The position numbers were made by a program, and so were the translations under genes. A DNA stretch of 64,000 nt from Streptomyces sp. HUAS MG91 (lineage in GTDB: Bacteria > Actinomycetota > Actinomycetes > Streptomycetales > Streptomycetaceae): assembly GCF_040529335.1 (NCBI RefSeq), contig NZ_CP159534.1, forward strand, positions 5,394,001-5,458,000. Reading direction: 5' to 3'. This document shows, one piece after another, positions 55,248 through 64,000 of the stretch. How positions within the stretch are numbered: position 1 is the stretch's first letter; the number at the start of each line of letters is the position of its first letter. Below the pieces are notes generated by a model that had not been told where the DNA came from, did not search any database, and saw only the letters and a program-made list of their open reading frames with translations.

Positions 55248-56885
55248 ATGCGTGGTGCCAAGAGCGCCAAGTGGGTCGCGATAGCCGCCGTCGTGACAAT
55301 GGCTGCGACCGCCTGCGGTGGCGGCGGTGACAGCGCGAGCGACGACATGGACAAGGGCAAGGCCGACCCGAACGGCATCGTCACTGCGCAGCTGAGCGAG
55401 CCGCAGAACCCGCTGCAGCCGGCCAACGCCAAGGAGAGCCAGGGCAGCCGTGTCCTGCGCACCATCTTCGCGGGCCTGGTGGACTACGAGCCGGGCACCG
55501 GCAAGCTCGAGTACGTCAACGCCGAGTCGGTCACGCCGAACGACGACTCCTCCGAGTGGACCGTCAAGCTCAAGCCGGGCTGGAAGTTCCACGACGGCAC
55601 CCCGGTCACCGCCAAGTCCTACGTGGACTCCTGGAACTGGTCGGCGAACATCGCCAACAACCAGACCAACTCCAGCTGGTTCGCCGACATCGTCGGCTTC
55701 GACGACGTGCACCCCGAGAAGGGCAAGGCCAAGAAGGACGCCATGTCCGGCCTGAAGGTCGTCGACGACAACACCTTCACCATCAAGCTCACCTCGCCGG
55801 TCTCGTACTTCGCGTACAAGCTGGGCTACGACGTCTGGGCCCCGCTGCCCGAGAAGTTCTTCTCGGACCCGAAGGGCTACGGCGAGAAGCCGGTCGGCAA
55901 CGGCCCGTACAAGTTCGAGTCGTGGGAGCACAACAAGCTCATCAAGGTCCGCAAGTTCGCCGGGTACAAGGGCCCGAACAAGGCGCAGAACGGCGGCATC
56001 GACTTCAAGAACTACACGACCGCCGACGCCGCGTACTCGGACCTGCGCTCCAACAACGTGGACTGGATCGAGCAGGTCCCGACCACCGCGCTGAAGACGT
56101 ACAAGCAGGACCTCGGCAACCGCGCGATCGACCAGGCGTACTCCGCCGTCCAGTCGATCGTCCCGGCCTTCTACTCGAAGTCCTGGAAGGACGTCGACCC
56201 GAAGGTCATCCAGGGTCTGTCGCAGGCGATCGACCGTGACACGATCACCAAGACCGTCCTCCAGGGCACCCGCCAGCCGGCCGACTCGTACGTGGCCCCC
56301 GGCGTTCTCGGCTACAAGAAGGGCGCGCTTGGCGACATCACCAAGTACGACCCGGCCGCGGCCAAGAAGCTCATCAAGGAAGGCGGCGGCGTTCCGGGCA
56401 ACAAGATCCAGATCCAGTACAACGCCGACCAGGACCACAAGCCCTGGGTCGACGCGGTCTGCAACTCGATCCGCCAGGCGACCGGTGTCGAGTGCACCGG
56501 CGACCCGAAGCCGACCTTCCAGGCCGACCTCGACGCCCGTGACGCGCACAAGGTCAAGTCCATGTACCGCGGTGGCTGGGTGCTCGACTACCCCGTCAAC
56601 TCGAACTTCATGCGCGACCTCTACGGCTCCAAGGCCGCGGGCAACACCAGCGGTTACGCCAACAAGGAGTTCGACGCCCTGTCGACCGAGGCCGACAAGG
56701 CCTCGTCCGTCGACGAGACCGTGAAGAAGTACCAGGAGGCGGAGCAGCTGCTGGCGAAGGACATGCCGGCCATCCCGCTCTGGTTCTACAAGGTCAACAG
56801 CGGTCAGTCGACCAAGATCCTCGGCAAGATCCCGTACGGCCAGGACGGCGACCCGATCTTCGACCAGGTCAAGGTCAAGAAGTAG
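55248..56885 (+). CDS. peptide ABC transporter solute-binding lipoprotein
   Basis: A 545-residue family 5 binding protein. The lipobox MAATACGGGG gives lipidated C23. Typical segments include WTVKLKPGWKFHDGTPVTAKSYVDSWN, GYKGPNKAQNGGIDFKNY and the C-terminal AEQLLAKDMPAIPLWFYKVNSG. ATG at 55248 has AGGAGGA 6 nt upstream. It is first in a complete five-gene dpp/opp operon and is separated from the permeases by a strong hairpin, consistent with higher expression of the binding protein. Confidence 0.94.
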   Translation: MRGAKSAKWVAIAAVVTMAATACGGGGDSASDDMDKGKADPNGIVTAQLSEPQNPLQPANAKESQGSRVLRTIFAGLVDYEPGTGKLEYVNAESVTPNDDSSEWTVKLKPGWKFHDGTPVTAKSYVDSWNWSANIANNQTNSSWFADIVGFDDVHPEKGKAKKDAMSGLKVVDDNTFTIKLTSPVSYFAYKLGYDVWAPLPEKFFSDPKGYGEKPVGNGPYKFESWEHNKLIKVRKFAGYKGPNKAQNGGIDFKNYTTADAAYSDLRSNNVDWIEQVPTTALKTYKQDLGNRAIDQAYSAVQSIVPAFYSKSWKDVDPKVIQGLSQAIDRDTITKTVLQGTRQPADSYVAPGVLGYKKGALGDITKYDPAAAKKLIKEGGGVPGNKIQIQYNADQDHKPWVDAVCNSIRQATGVECTGDPKPTFQADLDARDAHKVKSMYRGGWVLDYPVNSNFMRDLYGSKAAGNTSGYANKEFDALSTEADKASSVDETVKKYQEAEQLLAKDMPAIPLWFYKVNSGQSTKILGKIPYGQDGDPIFDQVKVKK

Positions 56886-56903
56886 TAGTTCACCCCGACC
56901 GCA

Positions 56904-56954
56904 GGCCGGTGCCGGCCGCCCCACGCCCACGAGGCGCGGGGCGGCCGCACCGGC
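56904..56954 (+). terminator. intercistronic hairpin after the binding-protein gene
   Basis: GGCCGGTGCCGGCCGCCCC pairs with GGGGCGGCCGCACCGGCC (one mismatch) over a short loop. In an operon like this it acts as a partial terminator or protects the upstream mRNA from 3' decay. Confidence 0.75.
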
Positions 56955-57046
56955 CCGTAGGCACAGGCCTCCACCTCACACCACCCCTCCTGCGGTAGAG
57001 AGATGTGCGCAGGCCTCGCCGACCCCTCACGGCATGGAGGCTCGAC

Positions 57047-57973
57047 ATGGGGCGTTACGCTGCAAGGCGACTGCTCCAGATGATCCCGATTTTCATCGGG
57101 ACTACTCTGTTGATTTTTCTCATGGTCCACATCCTTCCGGGTGACCCGGTTCGGGCCATGTACGGCGACAAGGCTCCCGACCCCGCGCAGATCGCGGCGA
57201 TCAAGCACGCCTACGGCTTCGACAAGCCGGTGCTGGAGCAGTACGTCAACTACATGTGGAAGCTCCTGCAAGGAGACTTCGGCAACAACCTCGCGGGACG
57301 CCCCGTCCTCGACCTGATGACCGACGCGTTCCCCGTCACGCTCCGGCTGACGCTGCTCGCGATCATCCTCGAGATCATCATCGGCGTGAGCCTCGGCGCC
57401 TGGGCCGGTCTGAAGGCCGGCAAGGCCGTCGACACCGGCGTGCTGATCTTCACGCTCGTCGTGATCTCGATCCCGGTCTTCGTGCTCGGCTTCATCGCCC
57501 GGTTCGTCTTCGCCGACGAACTCGGCTGGCTGCCGCCGAACGTCCAGGACTCCACGAACCTGGGGCAGTTGTTCCTGCCCGCTCTCGTCCTCGCGACGCT
57601 CTCCATGGCCTACGTGGCGCGGCTGACCCGGACGACCTTCGCCGAGAACCTGCGCGCGGACTACATGCGCACCGCTCTCGCCAAGGGTCTGCCCCGGCGC
57701 CGCATCGTCGGTGTCCACCTGCTGCGCAACTCGCTGATCCCCGTCGTCACCTTCATCGGTACCGACATCGGCGGCTTCATCGGCGGCGCGGTCATCACCG
57801 AGGGCATCTTCAACATCCAGGGAGTCGGCAACCTGCTCTACCGAGCGGTGCAGACGAGCGAGGGCTCGACGGTCACCGGTGTGGTGACGGTCATCGTCCT
57901 CGTGATTCTCGTGATCAACCTCCTCATCGACCTGCTGTACGCGGTCCTGGACCCGAGGATCCGGTATGCCTGA
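57047..57973 (+). CDS. peptide ABC transporter permease (DppB-like)
   Basis: A 308-residue inner-membrane protein with six helices, beginning with the typical YAARRLLQMIPIFIGTTLLIFLMVHILPGDPVRAMYG. The EAA-type loop is ALAKGLPRRRIVGVHLLRNSLIPVVTFIG. ATG at 57047 has GGAGG 6 nt upstream. It pairs with the DppC-like permease, overlapping its start by 8 bp. Confidence 0.94.
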   Translation: MGRYAARRLLQMIPIFIGTTLLIFLMVHILPGDPVRAMYGDKAPDPAQIAAIKHAYGFDKPVLEQYVNYMWKLLQGDFGNNLAGRPVLDLMTDAFPVTLRLTLLAIILEIIIGVSLGAWAGLKAGKAVDTGVLIFTLVVISIPVFVLGFIARFVFADELGWLPPNVQDSTNLGQLFLPALVLATLSMAYVARLTRTTFAENLRADYMRTALAKGLPRRRIVGVHLLRNSLIPVVTFIGTDIGGFIGGAVITEGIFNIQGVGNLLYRAVQTSEGSTVTGVVTVIVLVILVINLLIDLLYAVLDPRIRYA

Positions 57974-58940
57974 CATCACCAAGGACCAGAAGGACCAGAT
58001 CGCCGAGGCCGCCGAGCTGGACGCGCACGCGGCGCCGCTCGTCGAGCACCCCGCGGCCGGCGACGCGAAGAAGGAGAAGCCCCGCTCCCTGTGGGGCGAC
58101 GCCTGGTACGAGCTGCGTCACCGGCCCATGTTCTGGATCTCCTCGATCCTGCTCTTCGTGCTGATCGTGATCGCCATCTTCCCGGGCTGGTTCACCAGCG
58201 TCAGCCCGCGTGACGGCGACCTCGTGCACCACTACCTGAGCAAGCCGGAGTACACGCACTTCTTCCAGGCCGACTGGTTCGGCTACGACCAGCAGGGCCG
58301 CTCGCTCTACGCGCGGGTCATCTACGGCACCCGGGCCTCGATCCTGGTCGGCGTGGGCGTCACCGCCGCGGTCACCGTCATCGGCGGTCTGCTCGGCCTG
58401 CTCGCCGGTTACTTCGGCGGCTGGATCGACTCGATCATCTCCCGCGTCGTCGACATCTTCTTCGGCATCCCGTTCCTGCTCGGCACCATGGTCGTCCTGA
58501 ACGCGTTCGTCGACCGCAAGGTGTACGTCGTGATCCTGGCGCTGGCCTTCCTCGGCTGGACCTCGATCGCCCGCGTGATGCGCAGCTCCGTCATCACCGC
58601 CAAGCAGGCGGACTACGTGACGGCCGCGCGCGCTCTCGGCGCCGGCACCAACCGGATCCTGTTCCGGCACGTGCTGCCGAACGCCATCGCGCCGACCATC
58701 GTCGTCGCGACCATCGCGCTCGGCGGCTACATCGGCGCGGAGGCCACCCTGTCGTTCCTCGGCCTCGGCCTGAGCGACCCGACGATCTCGTGGGGCATCG
58801 ACATCTCCGAAGGCAGCAAGGTGATCCGCGACGACCCGCACGCCCTGCTGTTCCCGGCGGGCATGCTGACCCTCACGGTGTTCGCGTTCATCATGCTCGG
58901 CGACGCGGTCCGCGACGCCCTCGACCCGAAGCTGCGCTGA
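57966..58940 (+). CDS. peptide ABC transporter permease (DppC-like)
   Basis: A 324-residue inner-membrane protein with six helices and a hydrophilic, charged N-terminal extension (about 1-45). The segments FGTDQ-like FGYDQQGRSLYARVIYGTRASILVGVG and ARALGAGTNRILFRHVLPNAIAP (EAA loop) are typical of the OppC/DppC group. Start overlaps the end of the DppB-like gene. Confidence 0.94.
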   Translation: MPDITKDQKDQIAEAAELDAHAAPLVEHPAAGDAKKEKPRSLWGDAWYELRHRPMFWISSILLFVLIVIAIFPGWFTSVSPRDGDLVHHYLSKPEYTHFFQADWFGYDQQGRSLYARVIYGTRASILVGVGVTAAVTVIGGLLGLLAGYFGGWIDSIISRVVDIFFGIPFLLGTMVVLNAFVDRKVYVVILALAFLGWTSIARVMRSSVITAKQADYVTAARALGAGTNRILFRHVLPNAIAPTIVVATIALGGYIGAEATLSFLGLGLSDPTISWGIDISEGSKVIRDDPHALLFPAGMLTLTVFAFIMLGDAVRDALDPKLR

Positions 58941-58951
58941 GGAGGGCGTAC

Positions 58952-60010
58952 GTGACCAGCACCTCTCAACCCACGAACGTTCCCGAGCCCGGTGACGCCG
59001 TCGCAGACGGTACCCCGCTGCTCGAAGTCCGCGACCTGCACGTGGAGTTCCACACCCGCGACGGTGTCGCCAAGGCGGTCAACGGTGTGAACTACACCGT
59101 GAACGCCGGGGAGACCCTGGCCGTGCTCGGTGAGTCCGGCTCCGGCAAGTCCGTGACGGCGCAGGCCATCATGGGCATCCTCGACATGCCGCCGGGGAAG
59201 ATCCCGCAGGGCGAGATCCTCTTCCGCGGCCAGGACATGCTCACCATGTCCAACGAGGAGCGCCGCAGGATCCGCGGCCAGAAGATCGCCATGATCTTCC
59301 AGGACGCGCTCTCCTCGCTGAACCCGGTGCTCTCCGTCGGCTACCAGCTCGGCGAGATGTTCCGGGTCCACCAGGGCCTGTCCAAGAAGGACGCCAAGGC
59401 CAAGGCCATCGAACTGATGGAGCGGGTCCGCATCCCGGCGGCGAAGGAGCGGGTCAACGACTACCCGCACCAGTTCTCCGGCGGTATGCGCCAGCGCATC
59501 ATGATCGCCATGGCGCTCGCCCTGGAGCCCGACCTGATCATCGCGGACGAGCCCACCACGGCGCTCGACGTGACGGTCCAGGCCCAGATCATGGACCTGC
59601 TCGCGGAGCTCCAGACCGAGTTCAACATGGGTCTGATCCTCATCACGCACGACCTCGGTGTCGTCGCGGACGTCGCCGACAAGATCGCGGTGATGTACGC
59701 GGGCCGGATCGTCGAGACCGCCCCGGTCCACGAGATCTACAAGCGCCCGGCGCACCCGTACACCAAGGGTCTGCTGGAGTCGATCCCGCGCCTGGACCAG
59801 AAGGGCAAGGAGCTCTACGCGATCAAGGGCCTGCCGCCCAACCTGACCCGCATCCCGAGCGGCTGCGCGTTCAACCCGCGCTGCGCGGTGGCCAAGGACA
59901 TCTGCTCCACGGACGTTCCCGTGCTGCACCAGGTGACCGAGGCCGACGGCGCGGCACTGGCCGGCCGCGGCAGCGCCTGCCACTTCTGGAAGGAGACGCT
60001 CCATGGCTGA
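58952..60010 (+). CDS. peptide ABC transporter ATP-binding protein (DppD-like)
   Basis: A 352-residue ATPase. Walker [10 protein letters not shown]-loop [11 protein letters not shown], signature SGGMRQR, Walker [13 protein letters not shown] and H-loop ITHDLG are intact. The C-terminal oligopeptide motif has Cys residues [14 protein letters not shown] that can hold a [4Fe-4S] cluster in this family. GTG at 58952 follows GAGGAGGG. It overlaps the DppF-like gene by 8 bp. Confidence 0.95.
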   Translation: MTSTSQPTNVPEPGDAVADGTPLLEVRDLHVEFHTRDGVAKAVNGVNYTVNAGETLAVLGESGSGKSVTAQAIMGILDMPPGKIPQGEILFRGQDMLTMSNEERRRIRGQKIAMIFQDALSSLNPVLSVGYQLGEMFRVHQGLSKKDAKAKAIELMERVRIPAAKERVNDYPHQFSGGMRQRIMIAMALALEPDLIIADEPTTALDVTVQAQIMDLLAELQTEFNMGLILITHDLGVVADVADKIAVMYAGRIVETAPVHEIYKRPAHPYTKGLLESIPRLDQKGKELYAIKGLPPNLTRIPSGCAFNPRCAVAKDICSTDVPVLHQVTEADGAALAGRGSACHFWKETLHG

Positions 60011-61154
60011 GCCGAGCAAGAACGACGCCGTGCCCACGGACGCCACTCCCAACGTCACGGACGTCGAGACGGTGGACGCCGCCACCACCGACGAGGCCGT
60101 CGCCGCCATCGAGGCGCCGGTCGACCGCGGTGAGCCGATCCTCCAGGTGCGCAACCTGGTGAAGCACTTCCCGCTGACCCAGGGCATCCTGTTCAAGCGG
60201 CAGATCGGCGCGGTCAAGGCCGTCGACGGTGTCTCCTTCGACGTCTACCAGGGCGAGACCCTCGGCATCGTCGGCGAGTCCGGCTGTGGCAAGTCCACGG
60301 TCGCCAAGCTGCTGATGACGCTGGAGACGGCGACCGCGGGCGAGGTCTTCTACAAGGGCCAGGACATCACCAAGCTGTCCGGCCGCGCGCTGAAGGCCGT
60401 CCGCCGCAACATCCAGATGGTGTTCCAGGACCCGTACACCTCGCTCAACCCGCGCATGACGGTGGGCGACATCATCGGGGAGACCTTCGAGATCCACCCC
60501 GAGGTGGCCCCGAAGGGCGACCGGCGCCGCAAGGTCCAGGAGCTCCTGGACGTCGTCGGTCTCAACCCGGAGTACATCCACCGCTACCCGCACCAGTTCT
60601 CGGGCGGTCAGCGCCAGCGCATCGGCATCGCCCGCGGCCTGGCCCTCAACCCCGAGATCATCATCTGCGACGAGCCGGTCTCCGCGCTCGACGTGTCGGT
60701 GCAGGCGCAGGTCATCAACCTGATGGAGAAGCTGCAGGACGAGTTCAACCTCTCCTACATCTTCATCGCGCACGACCTGTCGATCGTCCGGCACATCTCG
60801 GACCGGGTCGGGGTCATGTACCTCGGCAAGATGGCCGAGATCGGTTCGGACACGCAGATCTACGACCACCCGACGCACCCCTACACCCAGGCGCTGCTGT
60901 CGGCGGTCCCCGTCCCGGACCCGGAGGCCCGTGAGGGCCGCGAGCGCATCATCCTCACCGGTGACGTGCCCTCGCCGGCCAACCCGCCGTCGGGCTGCCG
61001 CTTCCGCACCCGCTGCTGGAAGGCCCAGGACAAGTGCGCCCAGGAGGTCCCCCTCCTGGCCATCCCCGAGCGCTTCCAGGGCTCGGACTCCCCGGCCGCC
61101 CACGAGTCGGCGTGCCACTTCGCGGAGGAGAAGGACGTGGTCCACGCGGCGTGA
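60003..61154 (+). CDS. peptide ABC transporter ATP-binding protein (DppF-like)
   Basis: A 383-residue second ATPase of the heterodimer. Walker A GESGCGKS, Q-loop VFQDPYTSLNP, signature SGGQRQR, Walker B IIICDEPVSALD and H-loop IAHDLS are intact, and the C-terminal CRFRTRCWKAQDKC matches the family. An Ala/Thr/Asp-rich N-terminal extension of about 45 residues precedes the ATPase domain. Last gene of the operon; a 15-bp perfect hairpin follows (61173-61206). Confidence 0.95.
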   Translation: MAEPSKNDAVPTDATPNVTDVETVDAATTDEAVAAIEAPVDRGEPILQVRNLVKHFPLTQGILFKRQIGAVKAVDGVSFDVYQGETLGIVGESGCGKSTVAKLLMTLETATAGEVFYKGQDITKLSGRALKAVRRNIQMVFQDPYTSLNPRMTVGDIIGETFEIHPEVAPKGDRRRKVQELLDVVGLNPEYIHRYPHQFSGGQRQRIGIARGLALNPEIIICDEPVSALDVSVQAQVINLMEKLQDEFNLSYIFIAHDLSIVRHISDRVGVMYLGKMAEIGSDTQIYDHPTHPYTQALLSAVPVPDPEAREGRERIILTGDVPSPANPPSGCRFRTRCWKAQDKCAQEVPLLAIPERFQGSDSPAAHESACHFAEEKDVVHAA

Positions 61155-61172
61155 GCCGTGCGGCGCCTTCGG

Positions 61173-61206
61173 GGGCCGGTCACCGGGGCGACCCGGTGAC
61201 CGGCCC
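61173..61206. terminator. bidirectional terminator between dppF-like and grpB-like genes
   Basis: GGGCCGGTCACCGGG and CCCGGTGACCGGCCC form a perfect 15-bp stem with a 4-nt loop between convergent genes. Confidence 0.85.
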
Positions 61207-61215
61207 TCCGTTCGT

Positions 61216-61827
61216 TCACCCCCGCCCGGCCCGGCGCAGGATCTCCTCCACGACCTCCGACTTGGCGTCCGCGTAGTTCTGCACGTACTCCCAGGTCCGC
61301 CCGGACAGTTCGCGCTTGGTACGGGCGTACAGGGCGCGGTCGGCGGGGTGGGTGCGCAGCCGGTCGCGGAAGCCGGTCATCCGGTCGATCTCCGGGCAAC
61401 CGGACGTGAACACATGCAGGTTGACGTAGTCGATGCCGGGTGCCACGGCCGGGTGGCGCAGCACGCGGTGCTCGTACCAGTCGGGTTCGCGGACGACGAG
61501 GCCGTAGCCCAGGCCCTCCAGCGCCGGCACATAGGTGCTCTCGGCCGCCGAGTCGGGGACGGCGAGGAGGATGTCCACGACCGGCTTCGCGGGGAGGCCC
61601 GGCACCGAGGTGGAGCCGACGTGCTCCAGCCGGTGCGGCAGGGCGGCGAGGGCGGTGCCGATCCGCTCGGCCTCGGTCGCGTACACCACCGGCCACAGGG
61701 GATCGGGCTCCGCGAGCGTCACCCGGCCGTCGAGGCGGGTCGCGGGGCCGACGTGGGCCGCATCGATCTCCCCGGGCGTCATCGGGGTGCGGGGGATGTT
61801 CCGGCGAGGTTCCTGGTCGGCGGTCAT
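61216..61827 (-). CDS. GrpB-family nucleotidyltransferase-fold protein
   Basis: A 203-residue protein with the GrpB (COG2320) signature LEHVGSTSVPGLPAKPVVDILLAV, where the GSTSVPG and D-x-D-like residues recall the active site of minimal nucleotidyltransferases, and GIDYVNLHVF later. Despite the name it is unrelated to GrpE function; most members are uncharacterised, though some act in coenzyme A salvage when fused to kinases. ATG at 61827 is 6 nt after a -10 element, so the mRNA is leaderless. Confidence 0.88.
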   Translation of the reverse strand: MTADQEPRRNIPRTPMTPGEIDAAHVGPATRLDGRVTLAEPDPLWPVVYATEAERIGTALAALPHRLEHVGSTSVPGLPAKPVVDILLAVPDSAAESTYVPALEGLGYGLVVREPDWYEHRVLRHPAVAPGIDYVNLHVFTSGCPEIDRMTGFRDRLRTHPADRALYARTKRELSGRTWEYVQNYADAKSEVVEEILRRAGRG

Positions 61828-61875
61828 GGCACCACCGTACGTTCCGCCGACCAGGCGGTTCCTAGACTCGGGGAC
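61828..61875. promoter_or_regulatory. compact divergent leaderless promoters
   Basis: In a 48-bp gap, minus-strand TACGGT (61839-61834) is 6 nt from the GrpB start and plus-strand TAGACT (61863-61868) is 7 nt from the ATG at 61876. Confidence 0.55.
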
Positions 61876-62616
61876 ATGACGAACCCCGTAGAACCCGCCG
61901 CCGTCGCCCGGGACCTCGCGCCCGCCGGAGTGCTGCGCGCCTCCGTCAACCTCGGCAACCCCGTCCTCGCCCAGGGCACCCCCGACGCGCCCGCCGGGGT
62001 CACCGTCGACCTGGCCCGGGAGATCGCCGCCCGGCTCGGGCTCCCGGTGGAGTTCCAGTGCTTCGACGCCGCCCGCAAGTCCTACGAGGCGATGGCCACG
62101 GGCCGGGCCGACCTGTGCTTCCTCGCCGTCGAACCGGCGCGCGAGGCGGAGGTGGCCTTCACCGCGCCGTACGTGCACATCGAGGGCGTCTACGCGGTCC
62201 CGGACGGCTCCGCGCTGCGCACGGCCGACGACGTGGACCGCGCCGGTGTGCGGATCGGGGTCAAGGAGGGCTCCGCCTACGACCTGTTCCTGACGCGGAC
62301 CCTGCGCGAGGCGACCGTGGTGCGCGGCACCGACGGCGTGGACGCCTTCCACGCCGGGCGGCTGGAGGTCGCCGCGGGCATCCGCCAGCCGCTGACCGCC
62401 CATGTCGCCGCCCGGTCCGGACTCCGCCTGCTGGAACCGGCGTTCATGACCATCCGCCAGGCCGTCGGCACGACCCGGGGCCGCGCCGAGCCGACGGTCC
62501 GCTTCCTGCGCGAGACGGTGGCCGCACTGACGGCGTCGGGGTTCGTCGCCGACGCGCTCGCCCGCTCGGGCCAGAACCCGGAACTGGCCGCACCCGCACC
62601 GGGCGCCGCCGGCTGA
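61876..62616 (+). CDS. family 3 solute-binding-like protein lacking a signal peptide
   Basis: A 246-residue protein with the amino acid-binding (SBP family 3) fold: VLRASVNLGNPVL, VTVDLAREIAARLGLPVEFQCFDAARKSYEAMATGRADLCFLAVEPAREAEVAFTAPYV and RIGVKEGSAYDLFL. The domain begins near residue 15 with no hydrophobic signal or lipobox, and the -10 element at 61863 fixes the start, so it is predicted to stay in the cytoplasm. It may be a metabolite sensor or a cyclohexadienyl dehydratase-like enzyme; function not known. It is divergent from grpB. Confidence 0.8.
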   Translation: MTNPVEPAAVARDLAPAGVLRASVNLGNPVLAQGTPDAPAGVTVDLAREIAARLGLPVEFQCFDAARKSYEAMATGRADLCFLAVEPAREAEVAFTAPYVHIEGVYAVPDGSALRTADDVDRAGVRIGVKEGSAYDLFLTRTLREATVVRGTDGVDAFHAGRLEVAAGIRQPLTAHVAARSGLRLLEPAFMTIRQAVGTTRGRAEPTVRFLRETVAALTASGFVADALARSGQNPELAAPAPGAAG

Positions 62617-62636
62617 CAGCCCGCACCGGCAGCCAG

Positions 62637-62671
62637 GAAGGCCCGTACCGAGGTGATCGGTACGGGCCTTC
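62637..62671. terminator. bidirectional terminator
   Basis: GAAGGCCCGTACCG and CGGTACGGGCCTTC form a perfect 14-bp stem with a 7-nt loop, followed by TCTCC, between convergent genes. Confidence 0.85.
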
Positions 62672-62779
62672 TCCCCTGGACCGGGTGCGTTCCGTGGCTC
62701 GGGTCAATGGGCCGGACGGTCCGGTCCGACGCGCGTCGCTCGCCCTGCTTGGGGTGGTGGGCGAGCGGCGCGCCGGGGT

Positions 62780-63814
<1,035 letters not shown>

Positions 63815-63840
63815 GGTGGTGAAATCCCGTCTCTTGTACG

Positions 63841-64000
63841 TCAGTTGTGCCGGGGCGCGGCGAGGTCGGCGAAGATCTCGGCGCGTCGGTCCAGCGGGAG
63901 GTGGCAGGCGGAGCCCCGGCCGCCGGTCAGTTCGAGCACCGGGGACTCACCGGCGCACCGTCCGCCGCCGACCCGGTCCACGAAGGCGCAGCGCGGGTGG
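63841..64000 (-). CDS. peptide ABC transporter ATP-binding protein, C-terminal part (DppD-like)
   Basis: Only the last 52 codons are in the window; the 5' part is beyond the edge. The reading frame ends in HPRCAFVDRVGGGRCAGESP, then ACHLPLDRRAEIFADLAAP and RHN, with the Cys spacing of DppD/OppD C-termini. It is directly upstream of the DppF-like gene on the minus strand. Confidence 0.75.
   Translation of the reverse strand, partial: HPRCAFVDRVGGGRCAGESPVLELTGGRGSACHLPLDRRAEIFADLAAPRHN

Noticed and set aside
61141..61215. Small gene after the DppF-like gene
   Set aside because: The sequence is the two arms of a 15-bp perfect terminator stem.

Overview
The window is a 64 kb piece of an actinobacterial chromosome, almost certainly Streptomyces. 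The evidence is very high GC with strong third-position GC bias, a WhiB-like regulator, DUF1707, DUF4245 and DUF6542 proteins, a polyphosphate glucokinase, a LAXTG (class E) sortase substrate and many leaderless transcripts. The order fumarase / DUF1707 / wblI / glpX / DUF4245 / xseBA / ispH / ppgK / DUF6542 / ychF matches the conserved core block I recall around SCO5044-SCO5061 of S. coelicolor. No tRNA, rRNA, CRISPR array or transposase gene was seen.

Layout. 1-14.5 kb is core housekeeping: class I fumarase, class II fructose bisphosphatase, exonuclease VII, IspH, polyphosphate glucokinase and YchF, plus a surface-anchored choice-of-anchor A protein and an amino acid permease. 14.45-17.46 kb looks like a small integrated island: the last 17 bp of ychF is repeated at its far end. 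It carries an RHH/PIN toxin-antitoxin pair and a tightly overlapping three-gene cassette (CPCC cysteine-rich protein, HEAT-like protein, DUF6000 protein). 17.6-29.8 kb is accessory metabolism: a double Lrp/AsnC regulator with an amidase / DUF3311 / sodium symporter operon, a secreted GH65 enzyme with a discoidin-like tail, a threonine synthase-like PLP enzyme, a HutC-type GntR regulator beside an NCS1 permease with an unusual Cys-rich tail, a SPOR-like small protein and a Nudix hydrolase.

30-36.4 kb holds stress and signalling genes: a free HATPase (RsbW-like), an 878-residue PAS-PAS-GAF-SpoIIE phosphatase fused to its own HATPase, PspA and a TPM-domain membrane protein. 36.4-45.3 kb is a sugar-uptake locus. 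On the minus strand it runs binding protein, two permeases, GH1 beta-glucosidase, then a Tat-exported glucoamylase/GH144-like glucanase. A divergent acetyl-xylan-esterase-type hydrolase and a LacI regulator flank it. Matching 14-bp LacI-like sites lie upstream of both the binding-protein gene and lacI, so the locus can be read as one beta-glucan or beta-glucoside regulon.

45.6-49.5 kb is a succinate dehydrogenase operon (membrane anchor, flavoprotein, Fe-S protein) of the actinobacterial Sdh1 kind. 50-64 kb contains a large lipoprotein peptide-binding protein with charged inserts, TypA/BipA, a complete dppABCDF-type peptide ABC operon, a divergent GrpB-family / signal-less family 3 binding-protein pair, and the start of a second peptide ABC system cut by the window end.

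Two features run through the whole window. First, many genes have a TANNNT -10 element 6-8 nt before the start codon, as expected for leaderless mRNAs. Second, a dispersed repeat built on GGGGCGCGGGGAACTGCGCG recurs at five intergenic loci as direct repeats, a 57-bp tandem array and nested 24-25 bp inverted repeats.
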